Positions 51,944 through 60,633 of a stretch of DNA of 64,000 bases are shown here, piece after piece. Made by a program: the position numbers and the translations under genes. The stretch is taken from positions 154,075-218,074 of the forward strand of contig NZ_JAINVH010000012.1 of NCBI RefSeq assembly GCF_020400825.1, given 5' to 3'. The notes under the pieces are model-generated. The model was not told the DNA's origin. It was given only the letters and a program-made list of their open reading frames with translations, and did not search any database. Position 1 is the stretch's first letter, and the number at the start of each line of letters is the position of its first letter. The DNA comes from Streptomyces sp. HPF1205 (GTDB taxonomy: Bacteria; Actinomycetota; Actinomycetes; Streptomycetales; Streptomycetaceae).

Positions 51944-53190
51944 CGCGGGTTCTCGGCCAGGCGAGGAAGGACCGCTTCGTAGACCGCTGTGATCTGCCGC
52001 AGTGCTGCCGGTGCGCCGTAGGTCTGCTCGACCGCCGGCCCGGCCGATCGGGCGAGCGCCGCATAGCGATCGGGCTCCGCGATGATCCGCCGGACCTTCG
52101 TCGCCAGCGCGTCGAGGTCGCCCGCCGGCACCAGCATGTCCGGGCAGAGCCGGCCAACGGTCGTGCGCAGACCGCCAACGGCGAAGGCGGCCATGGGAGT
52201 TCCGACGGCCAGCGCCTCCAGTGCGACGCCGCCGAGTTCCTCGTAGGAGGAGGGCATGACGAGCGTGGTCATGACTGCGAGGGCCTCCGGGACCCGGTTG
52301 TTGGGGACGAATCCGGTGATCAGGAACTCGTCCGCCAGTCCCTCGGCGCGGATCTGCTCCTCCAGGCGCTCGCGCTGCGACCCGTCGCCGACGATCAGGA
52401 ACAAGGGGTGGAGGTCGCGCAACCGCAGTGCCAGCGGCACCAGGTACTGCCAGCCCTTCTCGCTGGCAAGGCGACCGACGAAGCCGATGATCGGGCGGTG
52501 GCCGGCGGCGGACGCCCAGGCGCCGAAGTCGCCCGCGCCCGCTCGGGACACCCGGGGCGGGGCGGGCCCGGTGTCCACGATGTCCGGCACCACGGCGAAA
52601 TGCTGCTCGCTCACGCCAAGGGCCTTGGCCGCAACGCGCGCTGTGCTCTCCGTCAGCGTGACGACCCGTGCCGCGCGGCGGATCGCGTGCTTCTCCGCGA
52701 TGGCCCCGAAGCGCTGCTGCAGCCGGGCCATGGCGGACCGCGGGACGTAGCCCGCGAGGCGCGAGCAGTGCAGGGTGAGGACGTACGGTGCACGGACCAG
52801 CCGGGCGGCAACCGGGGCGAGCAGCAAGGTCCAGAGCGCCCCATCGGCATGGACGTGGACGAGGTCCGGCTTCCACCGCCGCAATCCGAAGCAGGCGCCG
52901 AGCGTGGCGAAGAACCACGCCGGGGTCAGCCCCACCAGACCGGTCGATTCGGAGCGGATCTCGGGAATCGGCATCCGGGCGATGCGTACGGTCAGCCCTT
53001 CCCGGTCCTCGCGGACCGGCGGGAGCCCGGGGAAGCCGACGGTCACCACCACCTGCTGCACGCCGTCCTCGGCTAGCATCCGGGACAGTCGGGTGGTCTG
53101 GATCTGCATTCCCCCGATGGAGTCGTACTCAGCGGGCCAGGCATCGACCTGGTCGTGGTAGTACCACGGTGTGAGCCGCAGGATGCGCAA
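51940..53190 (-). CDS. GT4-family glycosyltransferase
   Basis: A 416-residue glycosyltransferase. I chose TTG 53190 with GGGGGGAA upstream, since upstream in-frame sequence is not protein-like. The N-terminal half reads LRILRLTPWYYHDQVDAWPA and DLVHVHADGALWTLL. The donor-binding half has IGFVGRLASEKGWQYLVPLA and the EX7E segment SSYEELGGVALEALAVGTPM, typical of retaining GT4 enzymes with nucleotide sugar donors. It overlaps the MFS gene and lies downstream of a short peptide gene, so the acceptor may be that peptide or a lipid. This is speculative. Confidence 0.9.
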   Translation of the reverse strand: MRILRLTPWYYHDQVDAWPAEYDSIGGMQIQTTRLSRMLAEDGVQQVVVTVGFPGLPPVREDREGLTVRIARMPIPEIRSESTGLVGLTPAWFFATLGACFGLRRWKPDLVHVHADGALWTLLLAPVAARLVRAPYVLTLHCSRLAGYVPRSAMARLQQRFGAIAEKHAIRRAARVVTLTESTARVAAKALGVSEQHFAVVPDIVDTGPAPPRVSRAGAGDFGAWASAAGHRPIIGFVGRLASEKGWQYLVPLALRLRDLHPLFLIVGDGSQRERLEEQIRAEGLADEFLITGFVPNNRVPEALAVMTTLVMPSSYEELGGVALEALAVGTPMAAFAVGGLRTTVGRLCPDMLVPAGDLDALATKVRRIIAEPDRYAALARSAGPAVEQTYGAPAALRQITAVYEAVLPRLAENPR

Positions 53191-53276
53191 CGGTTCCCCC
53201 CGGTCCCTGTCGTTGCTCGGCAGATCAGGAAGGCGGCGCGGTTCCTCGGGCCCTGGGCGCGATCGATCGAACCGGA

Positions 53277-53399
53277 TCAATTCGCACTGTCCCACGGGAA
53301 CGATCCCGTCATCCCGACGAGCGTGGCCGCCAGGGCCGCCGCGGCGACGCCCAGGGATGCGGTCCGCCTCCTGGTCATTCCGCTCATGCGCAGCTTCAT
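53277..53399 (-). CDS. 40-residue peptide with signal-like sequence
   Basis: A small gene too short for ordinary gene calls. ATG 53399 has GGAAGGGAA 5 bases upstream. The product begins MKLRMSGMTRRRTASLGVAA, followed by a hydrophobic core (AAALAATLVG) and ends TGSFPWDSAN. It looks like an exported peptide whose mature part could be only about 8-10 residues. It is just upstream of and in the same direction as the glycosyltransferase and transporter, so it could be a signal or precursor peptide. No family is known to me. Confidence 0.55.
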   Translation of the reverse strand: MKLRMSGMTRRRTASLGVAAAALAATLVGMTGSFPWDSAN

Positions 53400-53515
53400 G
53401 TGATTCCCTTCCGAATTCGTTGCCGGCGGCGATGCGGGGCTGCGAGGGGCTTCCCGCGTGGCGCACCGGGCCGGCACTCGGACCGCGGTGAGCCCTGGGG
53501 GACGTCCGTCAGCGA

Positions 53516-53926
53516 TCAGTTGGGGGGACCGTAGGCGTCGGCGCTGGCGACTCCCTCGTCGAGCACCCTCACCCTGAGGCTCACGCCGGGGCCGTCGTAG
53601 ATGCCGTCAGGCTGCGGCTGGTTCCCCGCGGCGGACCTCGTGAGGAAGACCTCCGCGAGGCTGTTCCCATCGACGATCTCGTATACGCAGTCGGGGCTGT
53701 TGTCGACCGTCGGGTCCAGGAACATGTGGTCGTGGCCGTTGATGATCTTGGTCAACTCTAGGGCCTGGCACGCCGAGTCGGCCACCACCGGGGTGGGGGC
53801 CACGCTGGCACTGGCGATGCCCGACGTGGAGAGCACCACCGCGGTGGCGGCGACCGCCGGCACAGCGAGCCGGAGGAAGCCCTTGCGCGACCTTTTCACC
53901 GCCGCCGCCTTGACCGAGGGATTCAT
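53516..53926 (-). CDS. secreted protein of unknown function
   Basis: A 136-residue exported protein from ATG 53926, with AAAGGA upstream. The signal peptide (KRSRKGFLRLAVPAVAATAV core, cleavage near ASA) is followed by a mature domain of about 95 residues with two Cys (DSACQALEL and SPDCVYEI) and a small beta-like pattern (VSLRVRVLDEG). It has no recognised domain. It reads in the same direction as the short peptide, GT4 and MFS genes downstream and may be a co-expressed extracellular factor. Confidence 0.75.
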   Translation of the reverse strand: MNPSVKAAAVKRSRKGFLRLAVPAVAATAVVLSTSGIASASVAPTPVVADSACQALELTKIINGHDHMFLDPTVDNSPDCVYEIVDGNSLAEVFLTRSAAGNQPQPDGIYDGPGVSLRVRVLDEGVASADAYGPPN

Positions 53927-54019
53927 CACTGTCCTTTCGCCACACCGGAACCTTCCGAATGCTGACGGTGACCTTATGGACACCGGTCCGTTGACCGTCC
54001 TAGGTTCGTCCTAACGCGA

Positions 54020-54170
54020 GGTCGGCGAGGGGCTCGGCGCTGAGATCGTGAGGTTCCGGGGGGAACACGGGATTCGGCTTCCCGGACCACGTCCTGTGCG
54101 GTGAGGCGGGGATCCTCGTAGCGGCAGATGACGGCGGCGAGTTCGGGAACGACGACCTGCCCGCGGCGGC
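54020..54170 (-). pseudogene. short unassigned gene remnant
   Basis: The minus strand reads [20 protein letters not shown], then AQDVVREAESRV before running into low-quality sequence. The composition is clearly protein-like, but no start or complete domain is present. It lies against the truncated ISAs1 copy. The interval 54171-54407 also includes two near-identical 27-base direct repeats and no gene. Confidence 0.3.
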
Positions 54171-54305
54171 CCGATCACCGGCTGGATCGAAGCATTCCGG
54201 CGCGATGCGTACGCCGATGTGCCGGCTCCGGCGCCATTCACGCACGTGAGGTACATCGTGGGCTTTTGGGCGAGCGGGTGCGGGACTCGAAATATCGGCC
54301 CCCGG

Positions 54306-54363
54306 GGGATCGTGCCTCGTTCGGTGGCCGGCGCGGGGTCGTATCCCGTTCGGTGGCCGGCGG
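54306..54363. repeat. tandem 27-base direct repeat
   Basis: Two units share TCGT..C.CGTTCGGTGGCCGGCG, one at about 54309-54332 and one at about 54337-54360. They lie just before the truncated ISAs1 copy, and may be the trace of an IS end or a small duplication. Confidence 0.5.
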
Positions 54364-54407
54364 CCACCGGCTTCGACACCTCACTCTCGCCCATCGAGGC
54401 CGCCCGC

Positions 54408-54796
54408 CACGCCGGCCAGATCAAACGCCGCCGCACCGACCGCAAGACCGGCAGGACCACTGTCACGACCGTCTACGCGGTCACGAGACTGACCATCGGC
54501 CAAGCCAATCCCGCCCAGCTCGCACAGCTGATCCGAGACCACTGGAAGATCGAGGCGCTGCACCACGTCCGCGACACCACCTTCGCCGAGGACGCCTCCC
54601 GACCCCGGACCGGCAACGCTCCCCGCGCGATGACGGCCTCCTGGCGCAACCTCGCCATCGGCGCCCTCCGGCTGAACGGCGTAACGAACATCGCAGCCGG
54701 ACTCCGCCGCAACACGCGCGACGCCCGCCGCCCTCTCGAACTCCTCGGCCTCGCATGATCACAAACCGGACGCTCGCCGACTACGCCGAAGCCCTG
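54408..54796 (+). mobile_element. truncated ISAs1 copy (3' end of transposase gene)
   Basis: The plus strand encodes the last about 115 residues of an ISAs1 transposase: [20 protein letters not shown], then LQHVRD-type segment [20 protein letters not shown], ending at TGA 54758. The DNA continues to the terminal CTACGCCGAAGCCCTG at 54796, matching the edge of the complete copy. The first two thirds of the element are missing. Orientation is opposite to the complete copy 4 kb away. Confidence 0.8.
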
Positions 54797-55033
54797 CAGA
54801 ACGAGCTGCGCACGCTACGCGCCCAGAACCTGGGCGCCCGCCTCCGCAACGGCCTGGACGCCCACTCGCCGCGTGACACGGAAATGGAGGAATTGCGCAA
54901 ACAACGAGACGCCGCACTTACAGCCGGCCGCCAAGCAGAGACCGCCATGCAGGCACTCCGCAACGTCAACCAGCGGCTGATGGTCGAGAACAGCCGGCTG
55001 ATCGCCGCAGATGCTCCGAAACCAACCGGATAG
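54797..55033 (+). pseudogene. coiled-coil protein gene interrupted by ISAs1
   Basis: Directly after the IS terminus, in frame with an ATG at 54755 inside the element, the plus strand reads ELRTLRAQNLGARLRNGLDA, then MEELRKQRDAALTAGRQAET and VNQRLMVENSRLI before a stop at 55033. This is a coiled coil like the fragment at 42370-42525 and resembles the small accessory protein of streptomycete recombinases. Its original N-terminus has been replaced by IS sequence. A chimaeric 92-residue product is possible. Confidence 0.45.
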
Positions 55034-55186
55034 CCCAAGCCCGCAAGCCGCCCCACCTCTGAGAACCTGCGAAGCGCCGCGATGTTCAGCGAGCCAATCT
55101 CGCTGATGCGCGGCCAAACGAGGGCAATTCAAAGCAAAGGCAGGGCGTCCCCGTGCCATGGGTCACAGCCCACTGCCGCCGCGACC

Positions 55187-56092
55187 TCACGGGGAGGAGT
55201 ATCCGCTGGGGGCGACCCATTGTCGGGTGAGGTGGGTGAAAGCGCGGGCGGCAGCGCTTTGGTAGGAGCCCGAGCGGCAGAGCAGGGTGACAGTCCGCTC
55301 GGGCAGGGGCGGGTCGAGGCGGATGGCACGCAGATGCGGGTGATCTCGGGTGATGGCCTCGGGCAGCACAGATGCCAGAGGGGTGCGCTGGATCATTTCG
55401 GTGACGGCATTGACCGAGTTGGCTTCCATCGCGATGCGCGGTGTGGTGCGGTACTGATCGAAGTAGGTGTCGATGTGCCTGCGTGTGGCGAAGTCGCTGC
55501 TGAGCAGGGCCAGGGGGCGTTCTTCCAGTTCTCGCACGGGTAGGGGGTCTGTCCGGTCGGCGTGGGGGTGGTGGGTGCCGACGACGAGGCTGAGGGCTTC
55601 GGTGAACAAGTCGTCCGTGGTGATGCCGGGCAGGTGGGCACGGCGAAAGGCGATCCCGAGGTCGAGGTCATCGGCAAGCAGGGCGGACTCGATGCGGTCC
55701 TGTGTCATCTCCCTGATGCTCAGGGTGATGCCGGGATGCCGGACGTGAAACTGTCCGGTGAGAGGGCCGATGAGGTAGGCGGTGAAGGTGGGGGTGACCG
55801 CCAGGCGCAGGCTGCCGCGGGAGAGGTCGGCCACGTCGTGGACGGCGCGTTCGGCAGCGGCGAGTTCCTGCAGGGCGCGACGGGCGTAGTGGACGTAGGT
55901 CTCACCGGCGTCGGTGAGGCGCACGGCACGGCCCGTACGGTCCAGCAATTGCGTGCCCACCACGCGTTCCATCTGTTTGACCTGCTGGGACAGGGTCGGC
56001 TGGGAGATGTGCAGGACTTCGGCGGCGCGGGTGAAGCTGCCTTGTTCGGCGACGGCGAGCAGATAGCGCAGATGACGCAGTTCGAAGCTCAT
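55187..56092 (-). CDS. cynR: LysR-family regulator of cyanate genes
   Basis: A 301-residue LysR regulator from ATG 56092. The helix-turn-helix is FELRHLRYLLAVAEQGSFTR, then AAEVLHISQPTLSQQVKQME. The co-inducer-binding domain has DDLDLGIAFRRAHLPGITTD and the double beta-alpha units of the CynR/CbbR branch. It is divergent from carbonic anhydrase and cyanase genes, as cynR is in Escherichia coli, so it is likely activated by cyanate and represses itself. Naming is by synteny plus family. Confidence 0.87.
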   Translation of the reverse strand: MSFELRHLRYLLAVAEQGSFTRAAEVLHISQPTLSQQVKQMERVVGTQLLDRTGRAVRLTDAGETYVHYARRALQELAAAERAVHDVADLSRGSLRLAVTPTFTAYLIGPLTGQFHVRHPGITLSIREMTQDRIESALLADDLDLGIAFRRAHLPGITTDDLFTEALSLVVGTHHPHADRTDPLPVRELEERPLALLSSDFATRRHIDTYFDQYRTTPRIAMEANSVNAVTEMIQRTPLASVLPEAITRDHPHLRAIRLDPPLPERTVTLLCRSGSYQSAAARAFTHLTRQWVAPSGYSSP

Positions 56093-56216
56093 GACCTCAC
56101 TATAGATGTGACCAATAGATCTTATATTCAGGGCGTCTTGGACTCTATAGGTACAGCTCATGCATGGTGGAGCTCGTCAACCCGCACCAGTCGGGCACTG
56201 GCCGAAAGGAGTGATC
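56093..56216. promoter_or_regulatory. cynR-cynT divergent control region
   Basis: This 124-base interval is unusually AT-rich. ATAGAT occurs twice, 13 bases apart (56102-56107 and 56115-56120), followed by CTTATATTC and a later CTATAGG. These are candidates for the LysR recognition and activation sites and for the -10 of cynT. AAAGGAG lies 9 bases before the cynT start. Confidence 0.5.
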
Positions 56217-56834
56217 ATGCACGAGCTCGTAGAGGGAGTCGCGCATTTCCAGCGGGGCGTCTTCCCTGCCAAGGCGGCACGCTTTCAGCACCTGGCCACC
56301 ACGCACCGGCCCAGCACCCTGTTCATCAGCTGCTCCGACGCCCGCGTCATACCGGAGCTGATCACACAGAGCGAGCCGGGCGAGCTGTTCGTCATCCGGA
56401 CGGCCGGGAACCTGGTGCCCGCCTACACCCCGCACGCTGACGGGGTCGCGGCGAGTGTCGAGTACGCCGTCGCCGTCCTGGGCGTGTCCGACATCGTCGT
56501 CTGCGGCCATTCCGCCTGCGGGGCGATGACCGCCCTGGCGGACGGCCACGACCTCGCCGACCTGCCGGCCGTCGCCCACTGGCTGCGACACGCGGACGCC
56601 TCCCTGGCCCGTGCGCCGCACGCGGCCAGTGCCGAGCCCGGCGAGAACAAGGTGAGCGTCCTGGTACGGAACAACGTGATCGCCCAGCTGGCGAACCTGG
56701 CAACACACCCCAGCGTCGCCCGGGCACTGGCGGCGAAGACCCTCACGCTGCGCGGCTGGGTCTACGACATCCCCACCGGCGCGGTCGACCAACTCGACCC
56801 TGGCACGGGCTCATCCGCCGCCCTCGCGGCCTGA
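56217..56834 (+). CDS. cynT: beta-class carbonic anhydrase
   Basis: A 205-residue enzyme that interconverts CO2 and bicarbonate, supplying bicarbonate to cyanase. Start ATG 56217 has AAAGGAG upstream. Zinc ligands are C39, H98 and C101, with D41 and R43 of the activating pair, in [20 protein letters not shown] and [11 protein letters not shown]. These positions equal those of E. coli CynT. The next gene is cyanase, 109 bases on, so the pair forms the cyanate detoxification route in the cytoplasm. Confidence 0.92.
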   Translation: MHELVEGVAHFQRGVFPAKAARFQHLATTHRPSTLFISCSDARVIPELITQSEPGELFVIRTAGNLVPAYTPHADGVAASVEYAVAVLGVSDIVVCGHSACGAMTALADGHDLADLPAVAHWLRHADASLARAPHAASAEPGENKVSVLVRNNVIAQLANLATHPSVARALAAKTLTLRGWVYDIPTGAVDQLDPGTGSSAALAA

Positions 56835-56943
56835 GCCGCCCTGCCTCTCTTCCCCAGGCCGCCGTCCGGCGCTCTGGTCCCCCGACCGTTCGAGTTTGCT
56901 GTGCCCGCCGTGGAGCGGGCCGGCACATAGAAAGGAACACCTC

Positions 56944-57414
56944 ATGGTGCACGCCCAGTTCGACCCCACTGCCCGCCAGGCTCTGGCTGCCGAAGTCGTC
57001 GAGGCGAAGACGCGCAAGGACCTGACCTGGCAGCAGCTCGCCGACGCCGGCGGCCTGTCGGTCGCCTTCACCACCGCCGCGCTGCTGGGTCAGCATCCCC
57101 TGCCGGAGGCCGCCGCCAGGGCGGTCGCCGAACTGCTGGAACTGGATGAGGCGGCGGCCGTGCTGCTTCAGGCCATCCCGGTCCGCGGCTCCATTCCCGG
57201 CGGCGTCCCGACCGACCCGACGATCTACCGCTTCTACGAGATCGTCCAGATCTACGGCACCACGCTCAAGGCCCTGGTCCACGAGCAGTTCGGCGACGGC
57301 ATCATCAGCGCGATCAACTTCAAGCTCGACGTGAAGAAGGTCGCCGACCCCGAGGGCGGCGAGCGCGCGGTGATCACCCTGGACGGCAAGTACCTGCCCA
57401 CCAAGCCCTTCTGA
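56944..57414 (+). CDS. cynS: cyanase (cyanate hydratase)
   Basis: A 156-residue enzyme, the same length as E. coli CynS. It converts cyanate and bicarbonate to carbamate and CO2, releasing ammonia. Active-site residues R96, E99 and S122 are all present in [12 protein letters not shown] and IISAINF. The N-terminal helices ([20 protein letters not shown]) are typical of the decameric enzyme. AAAGGA is upstream of the ATG. About 190 bases after it, before the converging gene, hold nothing definite. Confidence 0.95.
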   Translation: MVHAQFDPTARQALAAEVVEAKTRKDLTWQQLADAGGLSVAFTTAALLGQHPLPEAAARAVAELLELDEAAAVLLQAIPVRGSIPGGVPTDPTIYRFYEIVQIYGTTLKALVHEQFGDGIISAINFKLDVKKVADPEGGERAVITLDGKYLPTKPF

Positions 57415-57604
57415 CCCAGCCGTCCGCCGTGCCGGGGGCCGCTGCCGATAAGGCGCCCGGGCCGGCTCGCCGATTCGCTTCGGGCGACCAAGGCCACCAT
57501 TACAGGGCTCCCCCGCCGCTTCCCGCGCCCCCAGCACGACAGGGGGTCGCGGTGAGGCGGCGGTGCCTTGCGCTCACTTGGGCCACGGGACAGTCACAAC
57601 GACA

Positions 57605-59281
57605 TCACAGTGCGGCGTCCAGTTGACCGAGGCGGGCGGTGAGCCTGAGGTTTTCGCTGTAGTCGACGGGGCAGGCGATGATGGAGACTCCGGGGTCGTC
57701 CAGTGCTGTTCGCAGCGTGGGCAGCAGTTCCTCCGCGGCGGCAATCCGATATCCCGTGGCTCCGAAGCTCTCCGCGTAGCGGACGATGTCGGGATTGCCG
57801 AAGGCGGTGGCGTCGTGTTCGCCGAGCGTCAGGTCCATCTTCCACTCGATGAGCCCGTAGCCGTTGTCCTCCCAGATCAGCACAGTGAGCGGGATAGCTT
57901 CGCGGACGGCAGTTTCGATCTCCTGGGAGTGCATGAGGAACGAACCGTCGCCGACCGCGGCCAGCACCTTGACGTCCGGTTCGGCCAGAGCCACGGCGAG
58001 CGCCCCGGGCAGTGCGAAACCCATTGCGGACAGGCCGTTGGAGATCAGGCAGGTGTTGGGCGCGTACGTGGGGTACAGCCGCGCCATCCACATCTTCAGG
58101 GCGCCGGTGTCGACGAGTACGACATCGTCGCGCCCCAGAGCGGCGCGGGTGTCGGCAACGATGCGCTGCGGTGCGAGCGGGTACCGGCCGTCGGCACGTC
58201 CGCGATCCAGCTCGGCTTGCACCATTTCGCGGCACCTGGCCGGGACCGGGCCGCGGAAGCGGTCGGAGACGGCGGCCGACAGCGCGTCCAGGGACTGCGA
58301 GATGTCGCCGATGATGCCAAGGTCGATCGAGTAGCGCGCGTCGACCTCGGCGGGGATGCGGTGCACGTGGATGATTTTCTTGTCGCGTTGGGGGTTGATC
58401 CGGGCGGGGTCGAACTCCTGCAGTTCATAGCCGACGGCGATGATCAGGTCGGCCGCGTCGAAACCGAAGTTGGTGTAGTCGCGGCGCATGAAGCCGATCG
58501 AGCCCATGGAGTTGATGAGGTCGTCGGCAATGACTCCCTTGCCATGGAAGGTGGTTGCCACTGGTAGTCCGAGGGAGCCGGCGAAAGCGGTGAGCGATGT
58601 GGCCGCGGCGTTGCGGGCGGCGCCGTGGCCGGCCAGCACGATGGGGTGGCGAGCGTTGTGCAGGAGTGCTGCGGCGCGGGCGATCTGGCCCGGCGACGGT
58701 GCCTCGGCGCGCACCACGTAGCGAGGCAGCGGTTGCAGCCCGGCGGCGGCGGGCGCGGCGTCGACGTCCTCGGGTACCGCCAGGTACACCGCGCCGGGCC
58801 GCTCGGTTTCGGCGGTCTTGAACGCGCGGCGCAGCATTTCGGGGATCGCGCTGGCGCTGGGGACGCTGGCCGACCACTTGGTGATGGGAGCAAACATGTT
58901 GACCAGGTCGACGAACTGGTGGGTTTCCTTGTAGTTGCGGTTGTGGCCGACCTGCGCCGACAGGGCAACCAAGGGGGTGCTGTTGGTCATGGCGTCGGCG
59001 ACACCGAGCTGAAGGTTGATGGCTCCCGGGCCGAGCGTGGCCGAGACGACCCCGGCCGTACCAGTGACCCGGCCGTACATCTCGGCCATGAACGAGGCGG
59101 CCTGTTCATGGCGGGTCAGGATGTACCGGATGCCGGAGCGCGCCAGGGCGAAGGTCAGGTGAAGGTTCTCCTCGCCGGGAAGGCCGAAGACGACGCGGAC
59201 ACCTTCGTTCTCCAGGCAGCGGACCAGCAGTTCCGCTGCGCTGTGCTGATCCCGGTCTGAGAATCCGCTGGGCCCGGTCAT
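57605..59281 (-). CDS. acetolactate synthase-like ThDP enzyme
   Basis: A 558-residue thiamine-diphosphate enzyme. The N-terminal domain has FGLPGEENLHLTFALARSGI with the ThDP-activating Glu, then ILTRHEQAASFMAEMYGRVT, and GPGAINLQLGVADA. The C-terminal domain has the ThDP-binding GDGSFLMHSQEIETAVRE and ending ILIWEDNGYGLIEWK-type segment. It resembles catabolic AlsS-type acetolactate synthase; it lacks a neighbouring small subunit or decarboxylase gene, so the substrate is not certain. The start at ATG 59281 follows the usual MTGPSGFSD leader. Confidence 0.85.
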   Translation of the reverse strand: MTGPSGFSDRDQHSAAELLVRCLENEGVRVVFGLPGEENLHLTFALARSGIRYILTRHEQAASFMAEMYGRVTGTAGVVSATLGPGAINLQLGVADAMTNSTPLVALSAQVGHNRNYKETHQFVDLVNMFAPITKWSASVPSASAIPEMLRRAFKTAETERPGAVYLAVPEDVDAAPAAAGLQPLPRYVVRAEAPSPGQIARAAALLHNARHPIVLAGHGAARNAAATSLTAFAGSLGLPVATTFHGKGVIADDLINSMGSIGFMRRDYTNFGFDAADLIIAVGYELQEFDPARINPQRDKKIIHVHRIPAEVDARYSIDLGIIGDISQSLDALSAAVSDRFRGPVPARCREMVQAELDRGRADGRYPLAPQRIVADTRAALGRDDVVLVDTGALKMWMARLYPTYAPNTCLISNGLSAMGFALPGALAVALAEPDVKVLAAVGDGSFLMHSQEIETAVREAIPLTVLIWEDNGYGLIEWKMDLTLGEHDATAFGNPDIVRYAESFGATGYRIAAAEELLPTLRTALDDPGVSIIACPVDYSENLRLTARLGQLDAAL

Positions 59282-59444
59282 GACACGCCTTCCTTGCCGG
59301 GGTCCATATCCAAGCTACGCCTCCTTCTGGGTCCGGACCCACCGCAGTCGCGTGGGGGGCCGCGTGGGCTGGCCCGGGGGCACTCCGAGTCCGTCACACC
59401 GTGATCACCGGCGCCTAGAGCATGGCGCGCTGGGTGGCCGATGC

Positions 59445-59640
59445 GAGGTCGGCGCTGCCGCGCGTTCTGGTGGCTGTGGACATGCTCGTCAAACCGGCTC
59501 GGCGGCTTCGTAGTGGTCCTCTGTTTCGCCGGTTTCGTCACCGCGCTGTACGGCGTCGGCGGCGCCGTGGCGCGGTCGCCGGTGGCGTGCTCGCGGACCG
59601 CCTGGACAGGCGGAGTGTGCGTGTTGGCATGGCCGATGGG
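59445..59640 (+). pseudogene. MFS transporter fragment
   Basis: Two adjacent frames together read NRLGGFVVVLCFAGFVTALY, GVGGAVA, then GAVAGGVLADRLDRRSV, which is the first helices and A-motif loop (GGVLADRLDRR) of an MFS transporter. A frameshift near 59570 divides them, and no further helices follow. This is a short remnant. Confidence 0.6.
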
Positions 59641-59699
59641 GTCGCCGAACCCGTCGCCGAGGTGAGTACGTTGTGGCACAAGCGGCACCACGCCAGGCT

Positions 59700-59928
59700 T
59701 CCCGCCGCCGTACGGATCTGGACTGGGAGTTCAGCGAGCGCTGCCTGCCGATCGGCAGGTTCGCCCCCGTACCTCGCGGGTTCGGTGGTTCGCAGGGTTG
59801 CTCTGGCGGTGAAGAACGGGCGGCAGTGGCGGGAGATGCCGGGCGAGTTCGGTGCCTGGCCGACCGTCCACAACCGATTCCGGCAAGGGAGAGACGCCGA
59901 CGTCCTCAAAGCCGGTTGGTGGGGCTGA
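59700..59928 (+). pseudogene. IS5-type transposase fragment
   Basis: The plus strand shows DLDWEFSERCLP followed, in another frame, by VKNGRQWREMPGEFGAWPTV and HNRFRQGRDADVLKA, the N-terminal helices of IS5-family transposases (typically DAxWExIxPLLP ... RTGxQWRxLPxxFGxW). The gene ends at a stop at 59928 after frameshifts and lacks the DDE core. The interval 59929-60151 shows no gene I can support. Confidence 0.6.
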
Positions 59929-60151
59929 TGGCTGAAGCGAAGCAGGGTGAGGTGAGCCTGTCCCTGGTCACTGGTGCGACGAGGACGGGAAACCGCCCAG
60001 AAGGGCCCGCTTCGGTGCGCCAGGCTCACCGGTTTCCCGGTAGAACACCCGGTATCCAGTTACGTCGATGGTGCGGAAGCTGAGGGTCATGGCCATTCGC
60101 TCATTGCTGTGCCCAGGCGCCGTCATGGGCATCTTGGGGCGTGCGGTGGTT

Positions 60152-60619
60152 TCAGGCGAGGGGGAGGTCGTGCCCGGGGCCGCGCTCGCTGTCGGGGCGG
60201 GGGCCGAAGTAGCGGCGGTCTTCCTCGTTGATGGGCAGGTCGTTGATGCTGGCCTCCCGGCGGCGCATCGGACCGTTGTCGGCGAACTCCCACAGTTCGT
60301 TGCCGTAGGAGCGGAACCACTGACCTTCGGCGTTGTGCCATTCGTACTGGAAGCGGACAGCCATCCGGTTGCCACGGAAGCCCCACAGGCTCTTGAGCAG
60401 GACGTAGTCGAGTTCGTGTTCCCACTTGGCGGTCAGGAACTCGGTGATCTCTTCGCGGCCGGTGACGAGGGCATCGCGGTCACGCCAGACGGAGCCCTCG
60501 GTGCAGGCGAGGGCGACCTGACGCGGGTCGCGGGTGTTCCAGGCGTCTTCGGCGGCTTGGACCTGGGCGAGGGCGCTGTCGATGTCGAACGGAGGAAAGG
60601 GCAGGCGGCTGTCGGTCAT
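60152..60619 (-). CDS. NTF2/SnoaL-fold protein (DUF1348)
   Basis: A 155-residue protein of the DUF1348 branch of the NTF2-like fold. It reads [20 protein letters not shown], then [40 protein letters not shown] and a tail [20 protein letters not shown], which are diagnostic. Function in this family is not established. An in-frame ATG at 60637, overlapping the stop of the previous gene by 4 bases, is another possible start and would couple the two genes. Confidence 0.87.
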   Translation of the reverse strand: MTDSRLPFPPFDIDSALAQVQAAEDAWNTRDPRQVALACTEGSVWRDRDALVTGREEITEFLTAKWEHELDYVLLKSLWGFRGNRMAVRFQYEWHNAEGQWFRSYGNELWEFADNGPMRRREASINDLPINEEDRRYFGPRPDSERGPGHDLPLA

Positions 60620-60633
60620 GGCGGGGCGGTCTT

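Noticed and set aside
54309..54360. Direct repeat pair as an attachment site
   Set aside because: No integrase or tRNA gene is nearby and the copies are adjacent rather than flanking a segment.
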